A DNA stretch of 64,000 nucleotides from positions 124,001 to 188,000 of the forward strand of contig NZ_JXST01000003.1 of NCBI RefSeq assembly GCF_000878195.1, given 5' to 3'. Within the stretch, counting starts at the first letter, position 1; each line of letters begins with the position of its first letter. The position numbers were made by a program, and so were the translations under genes. Positions 17,441-28,339 of the stretch are shown here, piece after piece. Source of the DNA: Mycolicibacterium llatzerense (GTDB lineage Bacteria > Actinomycetota > Actinomycetes > Mycobacteriales > Mycobacteriaceae). The notes beneath the pieces were generated by a model. It did no database searches and was not told the DNA's origin. It was given only the letters and a program-made list of their open reading frames with translations.

Positions 17441-17742
17441 TGGCTACCGTGACTGATCCTCGCGACATCATCCTGGCCCCGGTCATCTCGGAGAAGTCCT
17501 ACGGACTCATCGAGGACAACACGTACACGTTCATCGTGGCACCGGAGTCCAACAAGACGCAGATCAAGATCGCGATCGAGAAGATCTTCGACGTGAAGGT
17601 CGACTCGGTGAACACCGCGAACCGGAAGGGCAAGCGCAAGCGCACCCGCACCGGTTTCGGCCAGCGCAAGAGCACCAAGCGCGCGATCGTGACCCTGTCC
17701 GCCGGCAGCAAGCCGATCGAACTGTTCGGAGCTCCGGCCTGA
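17440..17742 (+). CDS. rplW: 50S ribosomal protein L23
   Basis: 100 residues. [21 protein letters not shown] at the N-terminus and [20 protein letters not shown] mark L23, which sits at the tunnel exit and docks trigger factor and SRP. It starts on the last base of the rplD stop. A 29-nt gap to rplB follows. Confidence 0.98.
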   Translation: MATVTDPRDIILAPVISEKSYGLIEDNTYTFIVAPESNKTQIKIAIEKIFDVKVDSVNTANRKGKRKRTRTGFGQRKSTKRAIVTLSAGSKPIELFGAPA

Positions 17743-17771
17743 TCGGCCGGGAGTTAAGGGATTAACTGATA

Positions 17772-18611
17772 ATGGGAATTCGCAAGTACAAGCCGACGAC
17801 CCCGGGTCGTCGCGGTTCGAGCGTCTCCGACTTCGCCGAGATCACTCGTTCGACTCCGGAGAAGTCGCTGATCCGTCCGCTGCACGGCACTGGTGGTCGT
17901 AACGCGCATGGCCGCATCACGACTCGTCACAAGGGTGGCGGTCACAAGCGTGCCTACCGCGTCATCGACTTCCGTCGCCATGACAAGGACGGCGTCAACG
18001 CCAAGGTCGCGCACATCGAGTACGACCCCAACCGCACCGCGAACATCGCGCTGCTGCATTTCGTGGACGGCGAGAAGCGCTACATCCTCGCCCCCAAGGA
18101 TCTGAAGCAGGGCGACGTCATCGAGCAGGGGCCGAACGCCGACATCAAGCCGGGTAACAACCTGCCGATGCGCAACATCCCGGCCGGTACCGTCATCCAC
18201 GCCGTGGAGCTGCGTCCGGGCGGCGGTGCCAAGCTGGCCCGCTCGGCCGGTGTCAGCATCCAGCTGCTCGGTAAGGAAGGCGCCTACGCCACGCTGCGTA
18301 TGCCGTCCGGTGAAATCCGTCGCGTCGACGTGCGCTGCCGCGCCACCGTCGGCGAGGTCGGCAACGCCGAGCAGGCGAACATCAACTGGGGTAAGGCCGG
18401 CCGTATGCGGTGGAAGGGCAAGCGCCCGACCGTCCGTGGTGTCGTGATGAACCCGGTCGACCACCCGCACGGTGGTGGTGAGGGTAAGACCTCCGGTGGT
18501 CGCCACCCGGTCAGCCCGTGGGGCAAGCCTGAGGGCCGTACCCGCAAGCCGAACAAGCCGAGCGACAAGCTCATCGTCCGCCGCCGGCGCACCGGCAAGA
18601 ACAAGCGCTAG
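17772..18611 (+). CDS. rplB: 50S ribosomal protein L2
   Basis: 279 residues, with the conserved [18 protein letters not shown] region including the catalytic-centre histidine loop and the basic C-terminus [13 protein letters not shown]2 is needed for subunit association and peptidyl transfer. The start [20 protein letters not shown] is the usual mycobacterial form. Confidence 0.98.
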   Translation: MGIRKYKPTTPGRRGSSVSDFAEITRSTPEKSLIRPLHGTGGRNAHGRITTRHKGGGHKRAYRVIDFRRHDKDGVNAKVAHIEYDPNRTANIALLHFVDGEKRYILAPKDLKQGDVIEQGPNADIKPGNNLPMRNIPAGTVIHAVELRPGGGAKLARSAGVSIQLLGKEGAYATLRMPSGEIRRVDVRCRATVGEVGNAEQANINWGKAGRMRWKGKRPTVRGVVMNPVDHPHGGGEGKTSGGRHPVSPWGKPEGRTRKPNKPSDKLIVRRRRTGKNKR

Positions 18612-18629
18612 GCCGGAAAGGAATAGACG

Positions 18630-18910
18630 ATGCCTCGTAGCCTCAAAAAGGGTCCGTTCGTCGACGACCATCTGCTCAAGAAGGTCGACGTTCAGAACGA
18701 GAAGAACACCAAACAGGTCATCAAGACCTGGTCCCGTCGGTCGACCATCATCCCCGACTTCATCGGTCACACCTTCGCCGTCCACGACGGTCGCAAGCAC
18801 GTGCCGGTGTTCGTCAGTGAGGCGATGGTCGGGCACAAGCTCGGCGAGTTCGCCCCGACGCGGACCTTCAAGGGTCACATCAAGGACGACCGGAAGAGCA
18901 AGCGCCGCTA

Positions 18911-18911
<1 letters not shown>
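18630..18911 (+). CDS. rpsS: 30S ribosomal protein S19
   Basis: 93 residues. [19 protein letters not shown] and the C-terminal [16 protein letters not shown] are diagnostic. It sits in the 30S head with S13. GGAAAGGAATAG precedes the ATG. The stop overlaps the start of rplV by 1 bp (TAATG). Confidence 0.98.
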
Positions 18912-20190
<1,279 letters not shown>

Positions 20191-20192
20191 TC

Positions 20193-20609
20193 ATGCTGAT
20201 TCCCCGCAAGGTCAAGCACCGCAAGCAGCACCACCCCGAGCAGCGCGGTATCGCCAGCGGCGGCACCTCGGTCAGCTTCGGTGACTACGGCATCCAGGCC
20301 CTGGGCCACGCCTACATCACCAACCGGCAGATCGAGTCCGCTCGTATCGCCATCAACCGGCACATCAAGCGTGGCGGCAAGGTCTGGATCAACATCTTCC
20401 CGGACCGCCCGCTGACCAAGAAGCCTGCCGAAACCCGCATGGGTTCCGGTAAGGGTTCGCCGGAGTGGTGGGTCGCCAACGTCAAGCCGGGTCGCGTGCT
20501 CTTCGAGCTCAGCTACCCCGACGAGAAGATCGCCCGGGAGGCGCTCACCCGCGCCATCCACAAGCTGCCGATCAAGGCACGCATCGTGACTCGAGAGGAG
20601 CAGTTCTGA
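20193..20609 (+). CDS. rplP: 50S ribosomal protein L16
   Basis: 138 residues. [19 protein letters not shown] and [19 protein letters not shown] are the L16 signatures. It contacts A-site tRNA near the peptidyl-transferase centre. It follows rpsC by 2 nt, and its stop overlaps the rpmC start (TGATG). Confidence 0.98.
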   Translation: MLIPRKVKHRKQHHPEQRGIASGGTSVSFGDYGIQALGHAYITNRQIESARIAINRHIKRGGKVWINIFPDRPLTKKPAETRMGSGKGSPEWWVANVKPGRVLFELSYPDEKIAREALTRAIHKLPIKARIVTREEQF

Positions 20610-20839
20610 TGGCAGTTGGAGTTTCGCCTGGTGAACTGCGTGAGCTCACCGAGGAAGAGCTGACCACGCGTCTGCGCGAGTCGAAGGAAGAGCTGTTCAA
20701 CCTTCGCTTCCAGATGGCGACCGGTCAGCTGTCGAACAACCGCCGGCTGCGTACCGTGCGGCAGGAGATCGCGCGGGTCTACACCGTCCTGCGTGAACGC
20801 GAGTTGGGCCTGGCATCCGGGCCGGTTGGTAAGGATTAG
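20609..20839 (+). CDS. rpmC: 50S ribosomal protein L29
   Basis: 76 residues. [27 protein letters not shown] followed by [18 protein letters not shown] is the L29 two-helix hairpin. It lies at the tunnel exit beside L23. The ATG at 20609 overlaps the rplP stop; longer upstream reading in the frame is not L29-like. Confidence 0.97.
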   Translation: MAVGVSPGELRELTEEELTTRLRESKEELFNLRFQMATGQLSNNRRLRTVRQEIARVYTVLRERELGLASGPVGKD

Positions 20840-20841
20840 TC

Positions 20842-21138
20842 ATGGCAGAAACCAAGGGCCCCAAGCACACGCCGGCCACTGAGACCGAGCGCGGCCGTCG
20901 CAAGACCGCCATCGGTTACGTGGTGTCGGACAAGATGGAAAAGACCATCGTGGTCGAGCTGGAGTCCCGCAAGAGCCACCCGCTCTACGGGAAGATCATC
21001 CGGACCACCACCAAGGTCAAGGCGCACGACGAGAACGGCGATGCCGGTATCGGCGACCGCGTCTCGCTGATGGAGACCCGTCCGCTGTCGGCGACCAAGC
21101 GCTGGCGTCTGGTCGAGGTGCTCGAGAAGGCCAAGTAG
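20842..21138 (+). CDS. rpsQ: 30S ribosomal protein S17
   Basis: 98 residues. The OB-fold S17 core ([20 protein letters not shown], then [20 protein letters not shown]) follows about 15 extra N-terminal residues typical of mycobacteria. Last gene of the S10 operon; a strong terminator follows at 21171. Confidence 0.98.
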   Translation: MAETKGPKHTPATETERGRRKTAIGYVVSDKMEKTIVVELESRKSHPLYGKIIRTTTKVKAHDENGDAGIGDRVSLMETRPLSATKRWRLVEVLEKAK

Positions 21139-21156
21139 CCTTCGCACTTCCACTGC

Positions 21157-21213
21157 GCGAGCAGACATAGAACTGCCCCTCTTCTTCGGAAGAGGGGCAG
21201 TTTTGTGTTCGGC
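21157..21213. repeat. GAGCAGAC-type palindromic element, copy 1
   Basis: Left arm begins GCGAGCAGACATAGAACTG; the right arm is partly decayed (CAGTTTTGTGTTCGG). It shares the outer arm with elements at 34458 and 49419. Here the inner stem works as the S10 terminator. Confidence 0.6.
21171..21205 (+). terminator. Terminator of the S10 operon
   Basis: A perfect 14-bp stem (AACTGCCCCTCTTC / GAAGAGGGGCAGTT) closed by a TTCG tetraloop and followed by T-rich sequence. It is embedded in a GCGAGCAGAC-type hairpin element that begins at 21157. Confidence 0.93.
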
Positions 21214-21223
21214 GGAATCGGAC

Positions 21224-21251
21224 CAATCCGGATCGGGGCCGGCTCCGAAGA
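21224..21251 (+). promoter_or_regulatory. Candidate SigK-type promoter of the CcdA-thioredoxin gene
   Basis: CAATCC (21224-21229), 15 nt, CCGAAGA (21245-21251), then 6 nt to the ATG. This resembles the SigK consensus known from M. tuberculosis (CCATCC and CCGAAT-like boxes). It would make a leaderless mRNA covering the gene next to sigK-rskA. The match is imperfect. Confidence 0.4.
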
Positions 21252-21257
21252 CCTGGC

Positions 21258-22436
21258 ATGTACACATTCGTGCTCATCGGATTTCTGGGCGGACTCATCA
21301 CCGCCATCTCGCCGTGCGTGCTGCCGGTGCTGCCCGTGGTGCTGTTCTCCAGTGCCGGCCGCGCACCCTACCGGGTGATCGCGGGGTTGGTCCTCAGCTT
21401 CAGCCTGGTGACACTGGTGGGGACGGTGGTGCTCCAGCAGTTGCACCTGCCGGCAGGCGTCATCCGCTGGATCGGCCTACTGGCACTGACCGCCATCGGC
21501 GTCGGGCTGATCTTCCCGCGCATCGAGCGGCTGCTGGAAGCGCCGTTCGCGCGGATACCGCAACGGGACATCGCCGGCAGCCGAAAGGGATTCGGCCTCG
21601 GGCTGGCGCTGGGTGTCCTGTATGCGCCGTGTGCGGGACCGGTGCTGGCAGCCATCGTGGTGGCCGGAGCGACGGGCCATATCGGCCTGGACACCGTCGC
21701 GCTGACCGTGTCATTCGCGGTTGGCACCGCCCTGCCGCTACTGCTGTTTGCCATCGGCGGGCAGCGAGTTGCCGAGCGCATCAAGGCCTTTCAGAACCGG
21801 CAGCGGCAGATTCGGGTCGCCGCCGGGGTGGTCATGCTCGTGGCCGCGGTGGCGTTGGTGCTGAACCTGCCCGCCACGGTACAACGGAAGATCCCCGACT
21901 ACACCGCGACGTTGCAGGCCCGCATCGCACCGGCCGGCGGCGGCCTGTCGAGCTGCGTTGAGGGCGCGAGCCGGCTGCAGGACTGCGGTACCGCTCCGGA
22001 CATTGTCGGTATCGACAGCTGGTTCAACACTCCGGGAGACGCGCCGCTGGACCTGAAGTCCTTGCGCGGCAAGGTGGTTCTCGTCGACTTCTGGACCTAC
22101 ACCTGCATCAACTGTCAGCGCGCGATCGAGCACGTCGCCGGTTGGTACGACCGGTACAAGGACCAGGGCTTCACTGTGATCGGTGTGCACACTCCGGAGT
22201 ACCAATTCGAGCACGACCGCGCCGGCGTCATCAAAGGGGCGGCCGACCTGCATATCAAATACCCCGTCGCGCTGGACAACTCGTACGACACCTGGCACAA
22301 CTACCAGAACCAGTACTGGCCGGCGAGCTACCTGATCGACGCCGATGGTGTGGTGCGGCACCTCAAGTTCGGAGAAGGCGACTACGACGTCACCGAAGGG
22401 ATGATCCGGGAACTCCTGGCTCAGCCGAAGCGCTGA
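21258..22436 (+). CDS. CcdA-type membrane domain fused to thioredoxin-like domain (DipZ-like)
   Basis: 392 residues. The N-terminal half (about residues 1-215) is a six-helix CcdA/DsbD electron-transfer domain with one conserved Cys in [17 protein letters not shown] and the other in [14 protein letters not shown]. The C-terminal half is an exported TlpA-like redoxin with CxxC in [17 protein letters not shown]. It should carry reducing power from cytosolic thioredoxin to extracytoplasmic disulfides. It is shorter than M. tuberculosis DipZ (about 695 residues), lacking the last domain. It precedes sigK-rskA by 24 nt; in M. tuberculosis dipZ belongs to the SigK regulon, which fits. Confidence 0.92.
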   Translation: MYTFVLIGFLGGLITAISPCVLPVLPVVLFSSAGRAPYRVIAGLVLSFSLVTLVGTVVLQQLHLPAGVIRWIGLLALTAIGVGLIFPRIERLLEAPFARIPQRDIAGSRKGFGLGLALGVLYAPCAGPVLAAIVVAGATGHIGLDTVALTVSFAVGTALPLLLFAIGGQRVAERIKAFQNRQRQIRVAAGVVMLVAAVALVLNLPATVQRKIPDYTATLQARIAPAGGGLSSCVEGASRLQDCGTAPDIVGIDSWFNTPGDAPLDLKSLRGKVVLVDFWTYTCINCQRAIEHVAGWYDRYKDQGFTVIGVHTPEYQFEHDRAGVIKGAADLHIKYPVALDNSYDTWHNYQNQYWPASYLIDADGVVRHLKFGEGDYDVTEGMIRELLAQPKR

Positions 22437-22460
22437 CGGTGCGGCTAGGCTGCTCAGACG

Positions 22461-23024
22461 ATGCCCCCGTCGTCTGAGCCCACCCCCGATCTCGGTGCGT
22501 TGCTGCATCGTGTCGCCGGCGGGGATACCGACGCGTTCGCATCGTTCTATGACGCGACCTGCGCCCGGGTCTTCGGCCTGATCCTGCGGGTGCTGCGGGA
22601 TACCGGCTACAGCGAGGAGACAACGCAGGAGGTGTACGCCCAGGTGTGGAGGTCTGCAGCCGGTTTCGATCCCGCCAAGGGGTCGCCGCTGGCCTGGGTG
22701 ATGACGCTGGCACACCACCGGGCTGTTGATCGGGTGCGTGCGGAGGTTGCGCACAGTCACCGTGAATGGGCATACGGCACAACACATGTCGATACCGATT
22801 CGGATGTGGTGGCCGAAGCGGTGGTCCTGGGCGATGACCGTCGTCGCGTCGTGGGTTGCCTCGGCATCCTGACCGACACCCAGCGTCAGGCGATCGAGTT
22901 GGCCTATTACGACGGCCTGACCTACGTGCAGGTCTCCGAGCGGCTGGCCACGAGTCTCGGCACGGTGAAAACGCGGATGCGGGACGGGCTGCGCAAGCTC
23001 CGTGATTGTCTGGGGGAGTCATGA
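22461..23024 (+). CDS. sigK: ECF sigma factor SigK
   Basis: 187 residues. Region 2 holds VLRDTGYSEETTQEVYAQVW and AWVMTLAHHRAVDRVR; region 4 holds DTQRQAIELAYYDGLTYVQVS and GTVKTRMRDGLRKLR. This is close to the M. tuberculosis SigK pattern. Its stop overlaps the rskA start (ATGA), the usual sigK-rskA pairing. In related species SigK drives mpt70/mpt83-type secreted proteins and redox genes; here the neighbour is the DipZ-like gene. In M. tuberculosis sigK lies elsewhere, so the location is unusual. Confidence 0.88.
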   Translation: MPPSSEPTPDLGALLHRVAGGDTDAFASFYDATCARVFGLILRVLRDTGYSEETTQEVYAQVWRSAAGFDPAKGSPLAWVMTLAHHRAVDRVRAEVAHSHREWAYGTTHVDTDSDVVAEAVVLGDDRRRVVGCLGILTDTQRQAIELAYYDGLTYVQVSERLATSLGTVKTRMRDGLRKLRDCLGES

Positions 23025-23707
23025 GCGATCCGTCGGAATTCGAACTGCTGGAGTTGGCGGTGCCGTACGCGCTGGATGCCGTCTCCGACGCCGAGCGTGC
23101 CGAGATCGAGCGGCGCCTGGTCGAGGCGCCGGTGCCAGTCGCCGAGGCGTTTCGGAATCAGGTGGCCGAAACCCGCGAGACCCTTGGGACCCTGTCGGCC
23201 GGCACCGCGGTGCCGCCGCCGGCGGCGCTGAGAGCTCGGGTCCTGCAAGGCAATCGGCGCCTGGTTCGCGAACACCGTTGGCGCAATGCGGTTCTGGCGG
23301 CGGCGGCCGTCGTCGCAGTCGGGGGCGGTGCCTTCGTGGCGGGCTGGATGTTGCGTCCGCCGGCCGCGCCGCCGGTCGCCGAGCAGGTGATGACGGCTCC
23401 TGACGTTCGCACTGTTTCCACCGTCCTGCGGTCCGGGGGCACGGCGACCGTCGTGTACTCGCGGACACGCGGCGACGGGATGGTGGTCTTCGACGGTGTT
23501 GCCGCGCCGCCGCCGGGGATGACCTACCAAGTGTGGTTGATGCAAGACGGTGTCCCGGTCTCGTCGGGTCCGGCGATCCGGGATCCGCGCACCGTCACGG
23601 TCACGAACATCGGACGGGCATCGGCGTTGGGCCTGACTGTTGAGCCGCTGGGCCGCGCAGCGGACGCACCACCCGGTGACATGGTGGGGCGGGTAGTGCT
23701 GCCGTGA
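23021..23707 (+). CDS. rskA: Anti-sigma-K factor RskA
   Basis: 228 residues. The cytoplasmic anti-sigma domain starts ELLELAVPYALDAVSDAERAE, one transmembrane helix follows (about residues 89-112, RWRNAVLAAAAVVAVGGGAF...), then an extracytoplasmic RskA domain with YQVWLMQDGVPV. It should hold SigK inactive until regulated proteolysis releases it. The ATG at 23021 overlaps the sigK stop. Confidence 0.92.
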   Translation: MSDPSEFELLELAVPYALDAVSDAERAEIERRLVEAPVPVAEAFRNQVAETRETLGTLSAGTAVPPPAALRARVLQGNRRLVREHRWRNAVLAAAAVVAVGGGAFVAGWMLRPPAAPPVAEQVMTAPDVRTVSTVLRSGGTATVVYSRTRGDGMVVFDGVAAPPPGMTYQVWLMQDGVPVSSGPAIRDPRTVTVTNIGRASALGLTVEPLGRAADAPPGDMVGRVVLP

Positions 23708-23714
23708 CGCGGCC

Positions 23715-23737
23715 GGCCGCGCACCGCGTGCGCGGCC
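23715..23737 (+). terminator. Hairpin after rskA
   Basis: 9-bp GC-rich stem GGCCGCGCA / TGCGCGGCC with a 5-nt loop, 7 nt after the rskA stop. No T-run follows; termination here is plausible but not certain. Confidence 0.5.
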
Positions 23738-23824
23738 GTCAATATCCGGGGCGCGGGCCTGCCGGCGGGTGTAATCTCCGGGCGGGCCGCCGATATCGGC
23801 GAATACTGACCGGGACGAGGCGTC

Positions 23825-26173
23825 ATGGCAACTGAATTCCAGGGCAAGATCAAACTCGACATCCGCGACTCCGAGGCCGACTGGGGCCCGTACGCGGCAC
23901 CGACGGCCCCGCCCGACGCGCCCAATGTGCTCTACCTGGTGTGGGACGACACCGGCATCGCCACCTGGGACTGCTTCGGGGGCCTGGTCGACATGCCGGC
24001 CATGCGCCGAATCGCGGACAAGGGTGTGCGGCTGTCCCAGTTCCACACCACCGCGCTGTGTTCGCCGACCCGGGCCTCACTGCTGACCGGCCGCAATGCC
24101 ACCTCGGTCGGCATGGCAACCATCGAGGAATTCACCGACGGGTTCCCGAACTGCAACGGCCGCATACCTTTTGAGACGGCGCTGCTGTCCGAGGTGCTGG
24201 CCGAACAGGGCTGGAACACCTACTGCGTCGGCAAATGGCACCTGACGCCGCTGGAGGAGTCCAACCTCGCCTCGACCAAACGGCACTGGCCGTTGGCTCG
24301 GGGCTTCGAACGGTTCTACGGCTTCATGGGCGGCGAGACCGACCAGTGGTACCCGGAGCTGGTGTACGACAACCATCCGGTCGCCCCGCCGGCCACTCCC
24401 GAGCAGGGCTATCACCTGTCAAAGGACCTGGCGGACAAGACCATCGAGTTCATCCGCGATGCCAAGGTGATCGCCCCGGACAAGCCCTGGTTCTCATACG
24501 TCTGCCCGGGCGCCGGGCACGCGCCGCACCACGTGTTCTCCGAATGGGCCGACAAGTACGCCGGCAAGTTCGACATGGGCTATGAGGCGTACCGCGAACT
24601 CGTGCTGGAGAACCAGAAGCGGCTGGGCATCGTGCCGCCGGACACCGAGCTCTCGCCGATGAATCCGTACCTGGACACCAAGGGCCCGAACGGAGAGCCC
24701 TGGCCGTGGCAGGACACCGTGCGGCCGTGGGATGGGCTGAACGACGACGAAAAGCGGCTGTTCGCGCGGATGGCCGAGGTATTCGCCGGATTCCTGTCCT
24801 ACACCGATGCGCAGATCGGCCGGATCCTGGACTACCTGGAGGAGTCCGGTCAGCTCGACAACACGGTCATCGTCGTCATCTCCGACAACGGAGCCAGCGG
24901 TGAAGGTGGGCCCAACGGGTCTGTCAATGAGGTGAAGTTCTTCAACGGCTACATCGACACCGTCGAAGAGAACATGCGCTACCTCGACACCCTCGGATCG
25001 CCCGACACCTACAACCATTATCCGATCGGCTGGGCGATGGCCTTCAATACGCCCTACAAGCTGTTCAAGCGGTACGCCTCCCACGAGGGTGGCATCGCCG
25101 ACACCGCAATCATCAGCTGGCCCAACGGAATCCGGGCGCATGGCGAGGTGCGGGACAACTATGTCAACGTAGCGGACATCACTCCGACGGTCTACGACCT
25201 GCTGGGTATCGAACCGCCCGCCGCGGTACGCGGGGTTCCCCAGCGGCCGCTCGAGGGCGTGAGTTTCAAAGCCGCGCTGGATGACTCGACGGCCGACACC
25301 GGCAAGGCGACGCAGTTCTACGCGATGCTGGGTACCCGTGGCATCTGGCATGAGGGCTGGTTCGCCAACACCGTGCACGCCGCGAGCCCGGCCGGCTGGT
25401 CGCACTTCGACCAGGACCGGTGGGAGCTGTTCCACATCGAATCCGACCGCAGCCAGTGCCGTGACCTGGCGACCGAGAATCCAGCGAAACTGGCTGAAAT
25501 GCAGGAACTCTGGTTCGCGGAGGCGGCCAAGTACAACGGTCTGCCGCTGGCTGACCTGAACATGTTCGAAACCCTGCTGCGGGAACGGCCCTACCTGTCC
25601 CGCGATCGGCAGACCTTCACGTACTACCCCGACAACGCCGAGGTGGGCATCGGCGCCGCGGTCGAGCTACGCGGACAGTCGTTCTCGGCGTTCGCTGAGG
25701 TCGACCTGGGCGAGGATGCGGCAGGCGTGCTGTTCAAACAGGGCGCGGGACACGGCGGCCACGTGCTTTTCGTGAAAGACGGCCGGCTGCAATACGTCTA
25801 CAACTTCATGGGCGAGGACGAGCAGACTGTGATCGCCGCCGACCCACTGCCCACCGGTCGCCACGTCCTCGGTATCCGGTACGACCGGACCGGCACGGTG
25901 GAGCACAGCCATACCCCGCTCGGCGACGTGACGCTGTACATCGACGGTGCCGCGGCGGCCACCCGGGTCGGGGTGCGTACCCATCCGGGCACCTTCGGCC
26001 TGGCCGGCGGCGGGGTCAAGGTCGGCAGCAATACCGGGCAGGCGGTGTGCAGCGCGTACCAGGCTCCGTTCGCCTTCTCGGGTGGCACCATCGCAAAGGT
26101 GGTGATCGACATTTCCAGTACGCCGTATCTCGATGTCGAACAGGAACTGGCCCAGGCATTTTCGAAGGATTAG
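23825..26173 (+). CDS. atsA: Arylsulfatase AtsA
   Basis: 782 residues. The sulfatase signature LCSPTRASLLTGRN contains Cys79, which must be converted to formylglycine to give the catalytic aldehyde hydrate. Metal-binding residues are in VWDDTGIATWD near the N-terminus and VISDNGASGEGG in the middle. A C-terminal beta-rich extension (about residues 610-780) is present as in AtsD/AtsA-type mycobacterial sulfatases. It hydrolyses sulfate esters. In M. tuberculosis the formylglycine-generating enzyme gene follows atsA; it is not in this window, so the activator must be encoded elsewhere. Confidence 0.95.
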   Translation: MATEFQGKIKLDIRDSEADWGPYAAPTAPPDAPNVLYLVWDDTGIATWDCFGGLVDMPAMRRIADKGVRLSQFHTTALCSPTRASLLTGRNATSVGMATIEEFTDGFPNCNGRIPFETALLSEVLAEQGWNTYCVGKWHLTPLEESNLASTKRHWPLARGFERFYGFMGGETDQWYPELVYDNHPVAPPATPEQGYHLSKDLADKTIEFIRDAKVIAPDKPWFSYVCPGAGHAPHHVFSEWADKYAGKFDMGYEAYRELVLENQKRLGIVPPDTELSPMNPYLDTKGPNGEPWPWQDTVRPWDGLNDDEKRLFARMAEVFAGFLSYTDAQIGRILDYLEESGQLDNTVIVVISDNGASGEGGPNGSVNEVKFFNGYIDTVEENMRYLDTLGSPDTYNHYPIGWAMAFNTPYKLFKRYASHEGGIADTAIISWPNGIRAHGEVRDNYVNVADITPTVYDLLGIEPPAAVRGVPQRPLEGVSFKAALDDSTADTGKATQFYAMLGTRGIWHEGWFANTVHAASPAGWSHFDQDRWELFHIESDRSQCRDLATENPAKLAEMQELWFAEAAKYNGLPLADLNMFETLLRERPYLSRDRQTFTYYPDNAEVGIGAAVELRGQSFSAFAEVDLGEDAAGVLFKQGAGHGGHVLFVKDGRLQYVYNFMGEDEQTVIAADPLPTGRHVLGIRYDRTGTVEHSHTPLGDVTLYIDGAAAATRVGVRTHPGTFGLAGGGVKVGSNTGQAVCSAYQAPFAFSGGTIAKVVIDISSTPYLDVEQELAQAFSKD

Positions 26174-26183
26174 AGGACTGTTG

Positions 26184-26894
26184 ATGAGCGCAACGATCAT
26201 CCGTTGTGTCACCGCGGTATCAGCGGTGGCGCTGCTGGCCGGCTGTGGCAACGGCGGCGAGAAGGCGACCAGCACAACGACATCCAGCTCTTCGACGAGC
26301 ACGACGACCAGTTCGTCCGCCCCGTTGTCCACGGCGTCGTCGTCGAAGATGCCGGACCTACCGACGTACGGCGTGGTCGAGACCACCAAGCGCGCCCTCG
26401 CGGCGGGGGAGCAGACCTGCGACGCGCCCGCTGCGCCCGCGCAGACCATGACTGCCACCACCGGAGCCCCCGGTTCGCCGACCGTCATCGTCGCGGTGCC
26501 CGACGGATTCACGCCGGGGGCACCGGCGTCCGGCGACGTCGCGCTGAATCTGACCGGACCGGACGGCCTGACCGGCACCGTGCGGATCACCCCGACCACC
26601 CAGGACGCGGCCGCCGCGTTCCAGCAGTACACCGACGCACGCACCGCGGGCCACGAATTCAACAGCGTCAGCGTGCTGCCCGACGAGCTGTGTGGCTACA
26701 GCGGCCAGAAACTGATGGGCGTCCTCGCCGACAAGCCCGGCTCCGGCAGCGACTACGTCGACCGCATCGTGCATGTGTGGACCAACAACGGGGACTACCT
26801 CGTCGCGCTGCAGCTGCAGGGGCCGACCGGGTCGAAGGGCCTCGATGTGGCCAAGCCGGTCCTGTTGGGGGACTTCGGTATTCGGATGGGCTGA
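26184..26894 (+). CDS. LpqN-like lipoprotein
   Basis: 236 residues. The lipobox LLAGC with Cys21 follows a short hydrophobic signal. A Ser/Thr-rich linker (about residues 25-60) leads to a domain that resembles the mycobacterial LpqN/LpqT family (PTYGVVETTKRA... PTVIVAVPDGFTPG...). Two further cysteines (EQTCDAP, DELCGYS) may pair. ATG at 26184 is used because longer reading in this frame overlaps atsA and breaks the signal. The role is unknown. Confidence 0.85.
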   Translation: MSATIIRCVTAVSAVALLAGCGNGGEKATSTTTSSSSTSTTTSSSAPLSTASSSKMPDLPTYGVVETTKRALAAGEQTCDAPAAPAQTMTATTGAPGSPTVIVAVPDGFTPGAPASGDVALNLTGPDGLTGTVRITPTTQDAAAAFQQYTDARTAGHEFNSVSVLPDELCGYSGQKLMGVLADKPGSGSDYVDRIVHVWTNNGDYLVALQLQGPTGSKGLDVAKPVLLGDFGIRMG

Positions 26895-26917
26895 GCGGGC
26901 TTCTCAATCTGCGCCGA

Positions 26918-26969
26918 GAAGGACCGAATGGTCGTGGTCGCAGGACTTACAGCGACCATTTGATCCTTC
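26918..26969. terminator. Long imperfect hairpin after the lipoprotein gene
   Basis: Arms of 17 nt (starting GAAGGAnnnAATGGTCG, returning CGACCATTnnnTCCTTC) pair except for the three middle bases. A T-poor tail means it may be a terminator or a mobile palindrome. Confidence 0.45.
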
Positions 26970-27069
26970 TGGACGCATCGGACGCCGCTAGATTCAGCAC
27001 GATTCCATCGGTGGTCCGGAAGCTGTCGTTGTCGCACCATGAGCCGAACATCGGCGACAGGAGACGACA

Positions 27070-27195
27070 GTGACGAATGAGACGGGGGCGACGAGCTGGG
27101 TGAGCCGCGTCGGGACCGATTGGTGGGCAACGATTCTGGGCCTCGCCGTGACCGCGCTCGCGGTGGCGGGCGTGCTGCCGAAGATCGGTTGGTGA
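27070..27195 (+). CDS. Small single-pass membrane protein upstream of the YeiH transporter
   Basis: 41 residues. A soluble N-terminus of about 16 residues containing [14 protein letters not shown] is followed by one hydrophobic helix ([15 protein letters not shown]) and ends PKIGW. A GTG start with AGGAG 6-7 nt upstream and a 4-nt gap to the YeiH gene support real translation. I do not recognise a named family; it could be an accessory subunit of the transporter. Confidence 0.7.
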   Translation: MTNETGATSWVSRVGTDWWATILGLAVTALAVAGVLPKIGW

Positions 27196-27199
27196 CGCG

Positions 27200-28339
27200 A
27201 TGAGTGTGGACACGGCCGGCGCGGCCGACCAGGTCGAGCCGGCAGCTGAGGACGACCTCGAAGAGCACACCGGCGCCCGTCGATTCGTCGACTACCTGCC
27301 CGGCCTGCTGCTGTTGGTGGCGGTGGGCCTGGCGGGCAAGTACGCCCAAATCGGCTGGCTGGCATTGGCCAAGCACGAGCACTGGCGCGTGCCCGACATC
27401 GAATACGTCCTGTGGGCCATCGTTTTCGGGCTGGTGATCACCAACACCGTTGGCCTGCACCGGATCTTCCGCCCGGGCGTTGGCACCTACGAGTTCTGGC
27501 TCAAGGTCGGCATCGTCCTGCTGGGCGCCCGATTCGTGCTCGGCGACGTCCTCAAGCTCGGCGCCACCAGCCTGCTGCAGATTCTCATCGACATGACGGT
27601 CGCGGGCGCGATCATCATCGCCGCGGCCCAGTGGTTCGGCCTGTCGGGCAAGCTCGGCTCGCTGCTGGCGATCGGGACGTCGATCTGCGGGGTGTCGGCG
27701 ATCATCGCGGCCAAGGGCGCCATCCGGGCGCGCAATTCGGAAGTCAGCTACGCGATCGCGTCGATCCTGGCGCTCGGCGCCGTCGCCCTGTTCGTGCTGC
27801 CGCCGCTGGGCCACGCCATCGGCCTGACCGATCACGAGTTCGGGCTGTGGGCCGGCCTCGCGGTGGACAACACGGCCGAGACGACGGCCACCGGGTACCT
27901 CTTCTCCGACGAGGCCGGCAAGACCGCCGTCCTGGTGAAGTCGGTGCGCAACGCGCTGATCGGGTTCGTGGTCCTCGGCTTCGCCATCTACTGGGCCGCC
28001 CGGGGCGAGGCCGACGCCGTCGCCTCCGGGGTGCGCGCCAAGGCGGCCTTCATCTGGCAGAAGTTCCCGAAGTTCGTGCTCGGCTTCCTGGCGGTATCGG
28101 CAGTCGTCACCGCCGGGCTGCTCAGCAAGGGGCAGGTCGCGAACCTGGCCGCGGTGTCCAAATGGGCGTTCCTGCTCACCTTCGCCGGGGTGGGGCTGTC
28201 CACCGACTTCCGGCAGATCGCGCGCACCGGCTGGCGCCCGCTCGTCGTCGCGGTGATCGGTCTGGTCGTGGTGGCGACGGTGTCGCTGGCGTTGGTGCTG
28301 CTGACGTCGCGGGTGCTGGGCTGGGGTGTCGTCGGCTGA
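27200..28339 (+). CDS. YeiH-family (putative sulfate exporter) membrane transporter
   Basis: 379 residues with about ten hydrophobic helices, the layout of the YeiH/PSE family. Conserved-looking segments are [34 protein letters not shown] and [19 protein letters not shown]. Members have been proposed to export sulfate or related anions, but function is not settled. Its position after an arylsulfatase gene suggests handling of released sulfate. ATG at 27200 is 4 nt after the small membrane protein stop. Confidence 0.9.
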   Translation: MSVDTAGAADQVEPAAEDDLEEHTGARRFVDYLPGLLLLVAVGLAGKYAQIGWLALAKHEHWRVPDIEYVLWAIVFGLVITNTVGLHRIFRPGVGTYEFWLKVGIVLLGARFVLGDVLKLGATSLLQILIDMTVAGAIIIAAAQWFGLSGKLGSLLAIGTSICGVSAIIAAKGAIRARNSEVSYAIASILALGAVALFVLPPLGHAIGLTDHEFGLWAGLAVDNTAETTATGYLFSDEAGKTAVLVKSVRNALIGFVVLGFAIYWAARGEADAVASGVRAKAAFIWQKFPKFVLGFLAVSAVVTAGLLSKGQVANLAAVSKWAFLLTFAGVGLSTDFRQIARTGWRPLVVAVIGLVVVATVSLALVLLTSRVLGWGVVG

